Assembly (NCBI RefSeq): GCF_014195655.1
Contig: NZ_JACICD010000007.1
Span: 1 to 64,000, forward strand
Direction: 5' to 3'
DNA from: Ancylobacter tetraedralis
GTDB lineage: Bacteria; Pseudomonadota; Alphaproteobacteria; Rhizobiales; Xanthobacteraceae
DNA: 64,000 nucleotides
The notes beneath the pieces are model-generated. The model saw nothing but the letters and a program-made list of their open reading frames with translations. It searched no databases and was not told where the DNA came from. A program made the translations under genes and the position numbers. Shown here piece after piece: positions 26,636-36,500 of the stretch. Numbering within the stretch: position 1 is the stretch's first letter; each line of letters opens with the position of its first letter.

Positions 26636-27760
26636 GTGCCCGTCCTCGCCCCCCGCCATGCCATCTCGCTCGCCTATGCCGGGCTGTTCTTCGGCATCGG
26701 CATCTATCTGCCGTTCTTTCCGGTCTGGCTGGAGGGGCGCGGTTTCGACGCGGCGATGATCGCCTATGCGCTGGCGGTGCCGTTCGGCGTGCGGCTGTTC
26801 ACCATGCCGCTCGGCGGGCTGGCGGCCGATCGCAGCGGGCGGCCGCGGGCGACGCTCATCGTCTACGCGCTGATGACGGCTCTGGCCTTCTGCGCCGTCG
26901 CGCTGGCGCCGAGCGCCGCTCTCATGCTGGTGGCGCTCGCGGTGGCGGCGAGCTTCTGGCAACCCAGCCTGCCGGTGCTCGACGCCTATACGGTCGCGCG
27001 GCGCGCGGAGGGGCTAGTGGATTACGGCCGGGTTCGGGTGTGGGGATCGCTGTCCTTCATCGTCGGCAATTTTGCCGGCGGCTTCCTGCTCGGCGGCCTG
27101 CCCGGGGATGCCGTGGTGTGGTTCATCGTGGCGGGCAGCCTGATGGCGGCGCTGGCCGCGCTGGCGCTGGACGAGGTGGAGCCGGCGCCCCGCACGGCGG
27201 CGGCGCGCGGCTGGCCGAAGGTCTCCGCCGTGCTCGCGGTCGCCATCATCGCGGCGGCGCTGGTGCAATCCTCGCACGCGACGCTCTATGCCTTCGCCTC
27301 GCTCAGCTGGCGCGCGCAGGGCCTGTCGGATGCGATGATCGGCACGATGTGGGCGACCGGCGTGATCGCCGAGGTGGTGCTGTTTCGTTATGCCACCCGC
27401 GTGACACGCGCGTTCGGCCCGGCGCTGCTGCTCGCCATTGGCGGGCTTGGCGGGGTCATCCGCTTCGGCGCGATGAGCCTCGACGCGCCGCTCGTTCTGC
27501 TGCCGGTGCTGCAGGTGCTGCATGCCGCCACCTTCGGCTGCACCTATCTGGGCACGGTGGAAATGGTGGCGCGCCATGCGCCGGCCGGGCGCGGCACGGC
27601 GGTGCAGGCACTGGCGGCGTGGGCGACCACCATCGCCATGGCGCTGGCGACGCTGGCCTCGGGCCCGCTCTGGCAGGCCTATGGCGCGCACGCCTTCCTG
27701 TTTTCGGCCGCGCTTGCCGGTGCCGGCGGCATCATCGCGCTCCTCGCGGCGCGGCGCTGA
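26636..27760 (+). CDS. MFS transporter, HcaT/3-phenylpropionate-permease-like
   Basis: 374 residues and about twelve hydrophobic helices. FFGIGIYLPFFPVWLEGRG at the N-terminus and MPLGGLAADRSGRPRATLIV (the loop 2-3 MFS signature) match the nucleoside/HcaT-like MFS group. VRVWGSLSFIVGNFAGGFLL also fits. The substrate is unknown. The start is GTG 26636. Its TGA is immediately followed by the stop of the convergent dipeptide epimerase with no gap (TGATCA at the junction). This might place it in peptide or aromatic acid uptake, but that is weak context. Confidence 0.83.
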   Translation: MPVLAPRHAISLAYAGLFFGIGIYLPFFPVWLEGRGFDAAMIAYALAVPFGVRLFTMPLGGLAADRSGRPRATLIVYALMTALAFCAVALAPSAALMLVALAVAASFWQPSLPVLDAYTVARRAEGLVDYGRVRVWGSLSFIVGNFAGGFLLGGLPGDAVVWFIVAGSLMAALAALALDEVEPAPRTAAARGWPKVSAVLAVAIIAAALVQSSHATLYAFASLSWRAQGLSDAMIGTMWATGVIAEVVLFRYATRVTRAFGPALLLAIGGLGGVIRFGAMSLDAPLVLLPVLQVLHAATFGCTYLGTVEMVARHAPAGRGTAVQALAAWATTIAMALATLASGPLWQAYGAHAFLFSAALAGAGGIIALLAARR

Positions 27761-28768
27761 TCAGCCCCAGAGTTCCGGCCCGGCCGGATGGACGCGGCTG
27801 CCGGCATAGACCAGCCCCGGCTCGCGGTCGCGGGCCAGCAGCAGCGGCCCGTCGAGATCGACGAAACGTGCCTGTGCGGCCAGCAGCAGGGCGGGCGCCA
27901 TGGCGAGCGAGGTGCCGACCATGCAGCCGACCATGATGTCGAGCCCGGCGGCGCGCGCATCCGCGGCGAGCGCCAGCGCCTCGGTGAGCCCGCCGGTCTT
28001 GTCCAGCTTGATGTTGATGGCGTCGTAGCGCCCCACCAGCCGGTGCAGCGTGTCGCGCCCATGCGCGCTCTCGTCGGCGCAGACGGCAATCGGCCGCGTC
28101 ATGTCGCCCAGCAGCGCGTCCGCGCTGGCCGGCAGCGGCTGCTCGACGAGCTCGACGCCGGCCTTCGCGCAGGCATCGAGATGGGCGGCGAGGTTATCGG
28201 GCGTCCATCCTTCATTGGCGTCGACGATGAGGCGCACCTGCGGCGCGGCGGCGCGGATCGCCCGCAGCCGCTCCATGTCACCCTCCGCGCCGAGCTTGAG
28301 TTTGAGCAATTCGTGACCCGCTTGCCCGGTGGCCTCGGCCGCCGCCCGCGCCATCGCCTCGGGCGTGCCGAGGCTGAGCGTATAGGCGGTGACGACCGGC
28401 TCGGGCGCGGCCAGCCCGGCCAGCGCGAAGGCGCGCCGCCCGCTGCGCTTGGCCTCAAGGTCCCACAAGGCGCAGTCGAGCGCGTTGCGTGCCGCGCCGG
28501 CCGGCATCCGCGCCTGCAGCGCGGCGCGGTCGAGACCGTCCGCCACCGCATCCGCCTGCTGGGCGATCGCCGCGGCGACGCCATCCACGCTCTCGCCATA
28601 GCGGGCATAGGGCACGCATTCCCCGCGTCCGATCGCCGTTCCGTCGCGGATCGTGGCGGTCACCACCACCGCCTCGGTCTTGGAGCCGCGGGCGATGGTG
28701 AAGGCGCCACGGATGGGGAAGCGTTCGATGCTGGCGGTCAGCTGGGGCATACGGAAGAACGGGTCCAT
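27761..28768 (-). CDS. Enolase-superfamily dipeptide epimerase (L-Ala-D/L-Glu epimerase type)
   Basis: About 335 residues. The barrel catalytic set is visible: the Lys pair in ELLKLKLGAEGD, metal ligands in LIVDANEGWTPDNL (Asp), ELVEQPLPA (Glu) and AVCADESAH (Asp), and the second-face Lys in INIKLDKTGG. The ending VGCMVGTSLAMAPALL is typical of dipeptide epimerases. Such enzymes racemise L-Ala-D-Glu from murein peptides or other dipeptides. ATG 28768 and 28750 and GTG 28813 are candidate starts and none has a strong ribosome site. No murein peptidase is adjacent; exact specificity is open. Confidence 0.85.
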   Translation of the reverse strand: MDPFFRMPQLTASIERFPIRGAFTIARGSKTEAVVVTATIRDGTAIGRGECVPYARYGESVDGVAAAIAQQADAVADGLDRAALQARMPAGAARNALDCALWDLEAKRSGRRAFALAGLAAPEPVVTAYTLSLGTPEAMARAAAEATGQAGHELLKLKLGAEGDMERLRAIRAAAPQVRLIVDANEGWTPDNLAAHLDACAKAGVELVEQPLPASADALLGDMTRPIAVCADESAHGRDTLHRLVGRYDAINIKLDKTGGLTEALALAADARAAGLDIMVGCMVGTSLAMAPALLLAAQARFVDLDGPLLLARDREPGLVYAGSRVHPAGPELWG

Positions 28769-29024
28769 CCTGGTGGGCGGGTCGCGCGAATCGGTCGGTG
28801 AGTTTACGATCACCGGCGGGCGAGGGCGAGGCCGCCCGCGTCACAAGGAAAGCACAGTGCGCGACGGAGCATTGTATAAGTGTAACATGGTACCCCTATA
28901 GAGGGCTGCCCGCTCGACAGAGCTTGAGGCGTAGGGGTATGAAATAAAACGATGAAACGTTTCCGCCTGCCATAATCCATTGGGCCGGCGGGTCCGCACG
29001 CGGACGGGAGAGGGAGAGCCGGTC

Positions 29025-30173
29025 TTGGGAGTTGCTGAGGCGCCGCTTCTGGCGACGGCACGCAACGGGCGGGAACTGGTGTTTGTCGGCAATGGCCGGT
29101 GGGCGGCGGTGCAGGCCCGCGCGCTGGAAGGCGCCGTCGAAGCGGGCCTTGCCGAACTGGGCAACGGCCCCGTCGAGACCGCGCGGCTCGATTTTTCCGG
29201 TGTGCGCCGTATCGATACGGTCGGCGCCGTGATGGTCGACCGGCTGCAGCGCGGGCTGGAGGCGGCGGGCGTGCGCTACCAGATGGTCGGACTCGATCGC
29301 CGCTTCCAGCCTCTTCTGGACGAGGTGGCGCGCGGCTGCCATCAGGTGCCGCCGGTGCGGCGACATGACAACGCGTTGACGGGCGGGCTCATCGTGGTCG
29401 GCCGCACGGTGGCGGATACCGGCCAGGACGCGCTGTTCTTCCTCTCCTTCATCGGCGCGGTCGCGAGTTCGCTGGCGCGCGTGACCCTGCGCCCGCACAC
29501 GTTCCGGTGGACCTCCATGGTCTATCACCTGGAGCGCACCTGCCTGCGGGCCGTGCCGATCATCGCGCTGATCACCTTCCTCATCGGCTGCATCATCGCC
29601 CAGCAGGGCATTTTCCATTTCCGCAAGTTCGGCGCCACGACCTATGTGGTGGACATGGTCGGCATCCTCACGCTGCGCGAACTCGGCGTGCTGATCGTCT
29701 CGATCATGGTAGCCGGCCGCTCGGGCAGTGCCTTCACCGCCGAGCTCGGCTCCATGCGCATGCGCGAGGAAGTGGACGCGCTGCGCGTGATGGGGTTCGA
29801 TCCCAACGAGGTATTGGTGCTGCCGCGCCTCGTCGCGCTGGTCATCGCGGTGCCGCTGCTCACCTTCATCGGCAATATGTGCGCGCTGTTCGGCGGCGGA
29901 CTGGTGGCGTGGATCTATGGCAGCATTTCGCCGGAAATCTTCATCAGCCGGCTGCAGGAGGCGATTTCGCTGTCGACCTTCGAGGTCGGCATGATCAAGG
30001 CGCCGTTCATGGCGGCGATCATCGGCCTCATCGCCTGCATGGAGGGCATGCGGGTCGGCGGCAGCGCCGAATCGCTGGGTGCCCACACCACGGCGGCGGT
30101 GGTGAAGGCGATCTTCCTGGTCATCGTGGTGGACGGCCTGTTCGCCATGTTCTTCGCCGCGATCGACATGTGA
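29025..30173 (+). CDS. mlaE: Mla-type ABC transporter permease with N-terminal STAS domain
   Basis: 382 residues. Residues about 1-100 form a STAS domain (ARLDFSGVRRIDTVGAVMVD), equivalent to MlaB fused to the permease. The remainder is MlaE, with TFLIGCIIAQQGIFHFRKFG, LRELGVLIVSIMVAGRSGSA and ELGSMRMREEVDALRVMGFD (the ATPase-coupling helix). The complex moves phospholipids between inner and outer membranes. TTG 29025 has GGGAGAGGGAGAG upstream and is preferred to TTG 28980. It is followed by the ATPase 10 bases later. Confidence 0.9.
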   Translation: MGVAEAPLLATARNGRELVFVGNGRWAAVQARALEGAVEAGLAELGNGPVETARLDFSGVRRIDTVGAVMVDRLQRGLEAAGVRYQMVGLDRRFQPLLDEVARGCHQVPPVRRHDNALTGGLIVVGRTVADTGQDALFFLSFIGAVASSLARVTLRPHTFRWTSMVYHLERTCLRAVPIIALITFLIGCIIAQQGIFHFRKFGATTYVVDMVGILTLRELGVLIVSIMVAGRSGSAFTAELGSMRMREEVDALRVMGFDPNEVLVLPRLVALVIAVPLLTFIGNMCALFGGGLVAWIYGSISPEIFISRLQEAISLSTFEVGMIKAPFMAAIIGLIACMEGMRVGGSAESLGAHTTAAVVKAIFLVIVVDGLFAMFFAAIDM

Positions 30174-30183
30174 GGCGGCTCCG

Positions 30184-31053
30184 GTGACCCAACCCCAACC
30201 CGTTCAGAGCCCATCGCCGGGCCGCCCTCCGGTCGCCGCCGCGATTGAGCCGATCATTCGCGTGCGCGACATCGTCGTCGCGTTCGGCGAGCGCACCGTG
30301 CTGAAGGGCCTGTCGCTGGACGTGATGCCGGGCGAGATCATGGGTTTTGTCGGCGCCTCGGGCGGCGGCAAGTCGGTGCTCACCCGCACGATTCTCGGCC
30401 TGGTGCCCAAGCGCTCGGGCACGGTGGAGGTGTTCGGACAGAATCTCGACGGGCTGTCCTTCTCGCAGCGCCGGGAACTTGAGCAGCGTTGGGGCGTCTT
30501 GTTCCAGCAGGGCGCGCTGTTCTCCTCGCTCAGCGTCCGGCAGAACATCCAGTTCCCGATGCGGGAATATCTCGATATCTCGCAGGGGCTGATGGACGAA
30601 ATCACCGTCGCCAAGATCGAGATGGTCGGCCTGCAGCCGGACGTCATCGAGAAGATGCCCTCGGAGCTTTCCGGCGGCATGATCAAGCGCGTCGCGCTGG
30701 CGCGGGCTCTGGCGCTCGATCCGGAGATCCTGTTCCTCGACGAGCCGACCTCGGGTCTGGACCCGATCGGCGCGGGCGAGTTCGACGAGCTTATCGCCAC
30801 CCTTCAGCAGACTTTGGGCCTGACCGTATTCATGGTAACGCACGATCTCGACAGCCTTCACACGGTTTGCGACCGCATCGCCGCGCTCGCGGACGGGAAG
30901 GTCGTTGCCGTTGGGCCGATAGAAACCATGCTTGAATCGAAGCATGCCTGGGTTTCCGCCTATTTCCACGGAAAGCGGGCGCGGGCTGCGGGATTTGGAC
31001 CGGCCGCGGGTATTGGACCGGCGGGCGGGCACGGACGGGAAGGGGCGCGCTAA
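30184..31053 (+). CDS. mlaF: Mla-type ABC transporter ATP-binding protein
   Basis: 289 residues. Walker A is GASGGGKS (57-64), the Q-loop is LFQQGALFSSLSV, the signature is SELSGGMIKRVALARALA, Walker B is ILFLDEPTSGLDPIG and the switch His is in MVTHDLDSL. GALFSSLSV and DEPTSGLDPI are characteristic of MlaF. The first 22 residues are Pro/Gln-rich and the tail (after about 265) is Gly/Ala-rich; both look non-structural. The start is GTG 30184, and the gene is co-transcribed between the permease and MlaD. Confidence 0.93.
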   Translation: MTQPQPVQSPSPGRPPVAAAIEPIIRVRDIVVAFGERTVLKGLSLDVMPGEIMGFVGASGGGKSVLTRTILGLVPKRSGTVEVFGQNLDGLSFSQRRELEQRWGVLFQQGALFSSLSVRQNIQFPMREYLDISQGLMDEITVAKIEMVGLQPDVIEKMPSELSGGMIKRVALARALALDPEILFLDEPTSGLDPIGAGEFDELIATLQQTLGLTVFMVTHDLDSLHTVCDRIAALADGKVVAVGPIETMLESKHAWVSAYFHGKRARAAGFGPAAGIGPAGGHGREGAR

Positions 31054-31062
31054 GGCCGGATC

Positions 31063-32109
31063 ATGGAAACACGCGCCAATTACATCATTATCGGCCTTTT
31101 CACGCTCGCCGTCATCGCCGCGGGCTTCGGCTTCGTGTGGTGGTTCAACGGCTCGAACAGCCGTGGGCCGCGCGCCTCCTATGACGTGGTGTTCAGCGGC
31201 CCGGTAAGCGGGTTGCAGACCGGCTCCGCCGTCACGTTCAACGGCATTCCCGTGGGCGAAGTGACGCGGCTGCGGCTCGACAAGGAAGACCCGCGCAAGG
31301 TTGTCGCCACGGTGGCGGTGCAGCCGGATACGCCGGTCAAGTCCGACACCCGCGCCGAGCTTGACGCCCAGGTGCTGACCGGTCTCGCCTCGGTTGGGCT
31401 GATCGGCGGTTCCGCCACCGCCACACCGCTGCCGACGCCGACCGAGGGCCAGCTGCCGCGCATCGAGGCGGATGCCAGCGCGGTGCAGGACCTGATGCAG
31501 GGCGCCCGGCAGGTGATGGGGCGGGTGGACGACATTGCCCGCCGCGTCGACGATCTGTTGCGCGACAATGAGGGCAAGATTTCCTCGGTCATCGACAATG
31601 TCGACAAGTTCACCACCGTGCTCGGCAATAATGCCGATACGATCAACGGGCTGATCACCGATGTCGGCGCGGCGGCCCGGCGCATCGACCAGCTCGCCGG
31701 CAATCTCGACAAGACGGTCACGTCCGTCGAGCCGGACAAGGTGCGGGCCATTGTCGACAACGTCGCCCAGTTTTCCACGCAGCTGGAGGGCATGACCAGC
31801 AAGGTGAACGCCATTCTGGACAACGTGAACGGCCTGACCTCGGGCGAGGAGGGCAAGGGCATGTTCAACGAGATCGCCGCGGCGGCGGCCGAGGTGCGCA
31901 AGCTGGCGGCCAATCTCGACACGCGCACCGCCGAGCTGACCGCCAACCTGAACGAATTCACCGGGCCGGGGCTGCGCCAATACCAGGCGCTGGCCGTGGA
32001 CGGGCGGCGCACGCTCGCCGAAATCGAGCGCGTGTTCCGCAAGCTGGAGAGCAACCCGCGGCAGTTCCTCTTTGGGGGCTCTTCGGTTCCCGGCTACACT
32101 GGCCGGTAG
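31063..32109 (+). CDS. mlaD: MlaD-family MCE lipid-binding protein
   Basis: 348 residues. One N-terminal transmembrane anchor (YIIIGLFTLAVIAAGFGFVW, residues 7-26) is followed by the MCE domain (about 38-115: VVFSGPVSGLQTGSAVTFNG, GLASVGLIGG) and a long alpha-helical periplasmic tail rich in VDxIARRVDD-like heptads. MCE proteins form hexameric lipid tunnels under the MlaFE core. It is longer than E. coli MlaD (about 180 aa), like other alphaproteobacterial and chloroplast TGD2-like members with extended tails. ATG 31063 is 10 bases after mlaF. Confidence 0.92.
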   Translation: METRANYIIIGLFTLAVIAAGFGFVWWFNGSNSRGPRASYDVVFSGPVSGLQTGSAVTFNGIPVGEVTRLRLDKEDPRKVVATVAVQPDTPVKSDTRAELDAQVLTGLASVGLIGGSATATPLPTPTEGQLPRIEADASAVQDLMQGARQVMGRVDDIARRVDDLLRDNEGKISSVIDNVDKFTTVLGNNADTINGLITDVGAAARRIDQLAGNLDKTVTSVEPDKVRAIVDNVAQFSTQLEGMTSKVNAILDNVNGLTSGEEGKGMFNEIAAAAAEVRKLAANLDTRTAELTANLNEFTGPGLRQYQALAVDGRRTLAEIERVFRKLESNPRQFLFGGSSVPGYTGR

Positions 32110-32220
32110 GACCATGAAGGGCCGGTGAGAACATGCGCCGATAAGAAAATGGGCCGCTAAGAACAGGCGGGCGCGGGGGCATCGGGCGCCTGGGTTGATA
32201 TCGACGACGGGGGTGCGTGC

Positions 32221-32841
32221 GTGAAGGGCAAGCAAATGGGGTTCAGGCTCGTCGGCGTGGCGGCTGCCATGGCGATCGCCGTGGGGACGAGCGGCTGCGC
32301 GCAACTGCTCGGCGGCGGTGACAAGGCGGTTCCCACTTTCGACCTGACGGCGCCGTCCGATTTTAAGGCGCCGCGCTCCAGCACCGCGCAACTCGTGGTC
32401 GCCGCGCCGAGCGCGCTGCAGGTGCTCGACACCGAGCGTATCGTGGTCGAGCCGAAGCCGGGGCAGGTTGCCTATCTCGAAAAGGCGCAGTGGAGCGACC
32501 GGTTGCCGGCGCTGTTCCAGGCGCGGCTGATCCAGTCCTTCGAGAATGGCAGCCGCGGCCGTGCGGTGGGCCGTGCGGGCGATGCGATCACGCCCGACTA
32601 CACGCTGCTGACCGACATCCGCACCTTCGGCATCCAGGCCTTCGATGGCTCTCCCGAAGCGGTGGTCGAGGTCTATGCGCGCATTGTCGGAAGCGCGTCC
32701 GGCCGGATCGTCGCCGGTCGCCTGTTCACCGCCCGTGTCGCCGCCGCCGGCACGGCCGGCCCCGACGCCACACAAGCCCTCGACACGGCCTCCGACAAGA
32801 TCTTCGTCGAGATCGTCGACTGGGCTTCCGGCCGCTACTGA
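32221..32841 (+). CDS. ABC-type transport auxiliary lipoprotein (PqiC-like)
   Basis: 206 residues. The lipoprotein signal peptide ends at TSGC (Cys26 counting from GTG 32221). Then comes the ABC_trans_aux fold, with TFDLTAPSDFKAP, RIVVEPKPGQVAYLEKAQWS, LPALFQARLIQSFEN and DYTLLTDIRTFGIQA. Members accompany MCE transport systems and probably link them to the outer membrane. ATG 32236, with AAGGG upstream, is an equally good start. It follows mlaD by 111 bases and closes the operon; there is no mlaC and no mlaA here. Confidence 0.87.
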   Translation: MKGKQMGFRLVGVAAAMAIAVGTSGCAQLLGGGDKAVPTFDLTAPSDFKAPRSSTAQLVVAAPSALQVLDTERIVVEPKPGQVAYLEKAQWSDRLPALFQARLIQSFENGSRGRAVGRAGDAITPDYTLLTDIRTFGIQAFDGSPEAVVEVYARIVGSASGRIVAGRLFTARVAAAGTAGPDATQALDTASDKIFVEIVDWASGRY

Positions 32842-32887
32842 CCTGTTCGCGGAGCCGGCAGGCGCCCGCTTTGCCGACCCTTGACAT

Positions 32888-33067
32888 ATGGATCGGCAAG
32901 AGCAAATCGCGCTGGTGTCGACGACCGCACCGATGTTCCGGAGCGCGCGACACGCCATGAACTTGCCCGAGCCGGCGTGGGGAAGGCGCTTCCTCACGGC
33001 GGATCCGCGGATGGTCACGCTCCGTTCGCTGCTGGAGGAAGGTTACCCACCGGCGCACAGCCGGTAG
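32888..33067 (+). CDS. Possible small protein of 59 residues
   Basis: An ATG-started frame encoding a 59-residue basic protein beginning MDRQEQIALVSTTAPMFRS, containing NLPEPAWGRRFLTADPRMVT and ending PPAHSR. Codon third positions are GC-rich as in neighbouring genes, which supports coding. There is no clear ribosome site, no signal and no recognised family. It lies 46 bases after the auxiliary lipoprotein on the same strand, so it could be the last gene of the mla operon or chance. Confidence 0.35.
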   Translation: MDRQEQIALVSTTAPMFRSARHAMNLPEPAWGRRFLTADPRMVTLRSLLEEGYPPAHSR

Positions 33068-33579
33068 GATCCGGCTATACGGCCTGGCGGAGGTCAGCGG
33101 GGGCAACGCCCCGGACGATATTGGAATTTGCAGTGTCTTTCCGGCGGAAGATGGCCGCCAAAAGCCGGGGTCGGCCGGCGGGGTGAGGGATGGTCGTCGA
33201 TGGCGGCATCCCCCGCAGCCGCATCGTCCTCCGCCCGAGGTGCCGCCGCAGCGACAGGCCGATCTCCTTTGTGCGGCCGGAATGCAGGCTCTCTCGCTAC
33301 GGCGCGGTCGTGTCGCCTTGCGCTGTTGATCGGATCGTCCCCGCTACCGCGCCGGTTTGGAAACTGTCTCGCCCGCAGCATGGCGGACAGACCGAAGACC
33401 CTTTGCGAAGTGGTGACCCTACCATGGTGGACGATCCCAACTGGGCCCCCGCTTCGGCCGGGCTGACAGTCTTCCGAAGGATCATTCCAACAGACGGTTG
33501 GCGCGCAAAAGCAAACGGGCGCCACTGGGGCGCCCGATGCGAAACATTTCCGATGCCGCGTTGAGCGCAGCCCGGTCGG
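33068..33579. other. Intergenic region, 512 bases, no convincing gene
   Basis: Several short frames overlap here, but none has a good start, family motif or consistent coding bias. Around 33440-33480 the sequence reads as a GC-rich repeat-like segment (on the minus strand encoding a VSPAEAGAQLG-type string), which is often seen as junk translation of dispersed alphaproteobacterial intergenic repeats. The terminator of the GPR gene is at its right end. Confidence 0.5.
33505..33537 (-). terminator. Rho-independent terminator of the GPR-type gene
   Basis: CGGGCGCC (33516-33523) pairs with GGCGCCCG (33529-33536). On the minus strand the stem is followed by TTTGCTTTT. It lies about 43 bases past the stop codon of the large coiled-coil gene. 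Confidence 0.85.
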
Positions 33580-36500
33580 TCAGTCGAGGCGGCCGGCCGC
33601 GTGGGCGAGCAGCGTGTAGACCTTGCCGGTGTCCGATGTCAGGTAGGTGTTGGTCATGGCCTGGCCCCGCTCATCACGCCCGACCTGCTCCAGCAGCCGC
33701 TCGAATTCGGTGATGTAACGGTCCACCGTATCGCGGAATTCGAGATCGCGCCGGTACTTGCGGCGGATTTCCTCGAAGGTCTGCTGCCCCTGCATCGTGT
33801 AGAGGCGGCGCGTGAACACATTGCGCTCGCCGCGCTTGTAGCGATCCCACAGCTCCACCGCGGCTTCGTGGTCGATCATCCGGGCGATGTCCACCGAGAG
33901 CGAGTCGAGCGATTCGATCGCATGGTGAACCGGGCGCTCAGGCTGCGTCGGCCGGCTGGCAGCGTTGCGTGCCCGCGGTGTGCCGGGAGCGGGCGCCTCA
34001 CTGTCGGCGCGAGCCAGCAGGTCGGTAAGCCAGCCCCCCTGGCCTTCCTGCCCATTGCCATTGCGAGGGGCGGGCGGCGCCGTCTCGCGGCGGGCAGCCG
34101 AAGGCGAGGCGGAGGCTGAAGGCGGGGTGCCAGCGGCCGGACGGGTGGTGCCCGCCGCACGCGGCTCGTAGCGCGGCGTCTCCTGGCGAGGCGTCTCCTG
34201 GCGAGGCACCTCCTGACGCGGCGCATCCGGCCGGGCCACCGGGGCGCGGGGCAGCTCGGTGCGAACCGGCTCGCGGCGCGGCGTGAGGCCGGGACGCGCG
34301 AACTCGGTGCGCTGCGGCGTGGCACTTGCCGGCCGCGTGGTGCCGGCCTGAACCGGCGCGACCTCGTCGGAAGTCTCCGACTCCGGCGCGGGGAGGGCAT
34401 CGGGCGTCACGGCAGCGACCGGGGCGGGAGCCACCGGCGGGGCAACGGGAGCGGCGGCGCGGTTGCGGGTGCCGGCATCCACGTCCAGCGCGCGGCCATG
34501 GCGACCGACAATCTCGTTCAGCTCGGCCAGCGCCTTGATCTGGTCGGCGATGGTGCGGCGCATGACCGCGGCGTTCGCCTCGGCCTCCTCGGGCAGTTCC
34601 ATCACCCCGCGGCGCAGTTCCTCGCGGGTGGTATCGAGCATCGTCTTGATGTCGGCCACCGAGCTGCGCAGTTCCTGCGCGGTACCCACGAGGCCCTTGT
34701 TCGCCTCGCCCATGAGGGCGTTCACTTCGCGGACCGCCTGCTCATACGTGTCGCGCAGCATGGCCAGCGTCTGCTCGCGGCCTTCCTCGGTCGCGACGCG
34801 GATCTTTTCCTGCTGGGTGATGATCGTCTCGGCCGACTGGTTGGCCGTGTCGAGGATCGAACGCGACAGCTCGCTCGCGCGCTGTTCCGCCGTGTCGAGC
34901 GTCTGCTGCAGCGACTGGGTATACTGCGCCAGGCGCGTGTCCAGCTCGGTCGTGCGGCTGCCGATCTGCTCGGTGAGCGCGAGCAGTTCCTCGTGGCGAC
35001 CGCCGAGCGTCTCGTCGAGATTCTCGTGCGCCGCACCCAGTGCCGTGGCGACGCTGCTGATGATGCCAGCCTGCTCGCCGAAGCTCTGGCCGAGCGAGGT
35101 GACGTCCTGCAGCACGCTGGTCGAAACCGTGCGCAGTTCGCGGATCTGCTCGTCCATGTGGCTGGAGGCGAGGCGGCCGGCCTGCTCGACATTCTCGACC
35201 AGCCCGTCAAAGGCGGCGAGGCGATCGCTGATGGCCTGCTCGATCGCGCCGAGACTTGCGGAGGAGCCGGACAGCACGTCCTGCAGCTGGACGTTCATGT
35301 CGCCCAGGCGTTCCAGCAGGGTAGCGACGTCGCCTTGCAGGGCCTCGTTGGTGGCGGCGATTTCCGCCGCCGCGCCGCGCCCGCTCTCGGCGATCGAGTC
35401 GATGAGCCCGGCACCGCGTCCGTCCAGTGCCTGCACGAAATCCTCGGTGAGGCGGGACAGTTCCGTCGAGGCGAACTCGGTCGTCTGCCGCGCCGCATCG
35501 ACAATGTTACCGCTCCGTCCTTCGAGCGTGTCGACGAATTCCTGGGTGAGCCGGTTGAGTTCGCCCGCGGTAAGCTCGGCGGATTCACGGGCGGCGTCGA
35601 CGATGGTGCTGCCACGCCCTTCGAGCGCGCCGACGAATTCCTGCGCGAGCCGGGTAAGCTCGGCCGCGGTAAGTTCGGCGGATTCGCGGGCGGCATCGAC
35701 GATGCTGCCACCGCGTCCATCAAGCGCGCCGATGAATTCCTGCGTGAGGCGCGTCAGTTCGCTCGAGGTGAACTCGGCGGTCTGGCGGGCGGCGTCGACA
35801 ATATTGCCGCCGCGCCCTTCCAGCGTGCCGACGAATTCCTCGGTAAGCCGCGCGAGCTCGCTGGCGGTGATTTCGGCGGATTCGCGGGCGGCGTCGACAA
35901 TGCTGCTGCCGCGTCCGTCGAGCGCACCGATGAATTCCTGCGTGAGGCGGGAGAGCTCGGTGGAGGTGTAGTCGGCGGTCTGGCGGGCGGCGTCGATGAT
36001 GCTGCCGCCACGGCCTTCCAGCGTGCCGACGAACTCCTCGGTGAGCCGCGACAGCTCGCCCGAGGTAAGCTCGGCACTTTCGCGCGCCGCGTTGACGATG
36101 TCGCTGCCGCGACCTTCGATCGAACCGACGAATTCCTGCGTCAGGCGCGACAGTTCGGTCGAGGCGAATTCGGTCGTCTGGCGGGCGGCGTCGACAATGT
36201 TGCCGCCGCGGCCTTCCAGCGTGCCGATGAACTCCTCGCCGACGCGCGACAGTTCCGTCGAGGCATATTCGGCGGTCTGGCGGGCGGCGTCGATCAGCGT
36301 CGAGCCGCGCTCGTCGAGCGTGCGGACGAAGTCCTCGGTCAGGCGGGTGAATTCGGCGGACGTCACATCCCCGGTGTTCCGCACCGTATCGACGAGGCGC
36401 GAGCCACGGCCGTCGAACTCGGCGACCAGCGCGTCGCTGGCGCGGGAGATTTCCTCCACCACCTGCCCGCTAACATGGCGGACGGTCTCGACCAGGTTGG

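Noticed and set aside
25117-26664. 515-codon minus-strand frame including the Lrp domain
   Set aside because: Only the last 78 codons match a family; the rest is antisense to thiD and the riboswitch.
33297-33485. 62-codon minus-strand frame with VSPAEAGAQLG
   Set aside because: Looks like translation of a dispersed intergenic repeat, not a gene.
35400-36295. CRISPR array suspected from regular 99-bp spacing
   Set aside because: The units are contiguous without unique spacers and translate in frame as part of a helical protein.
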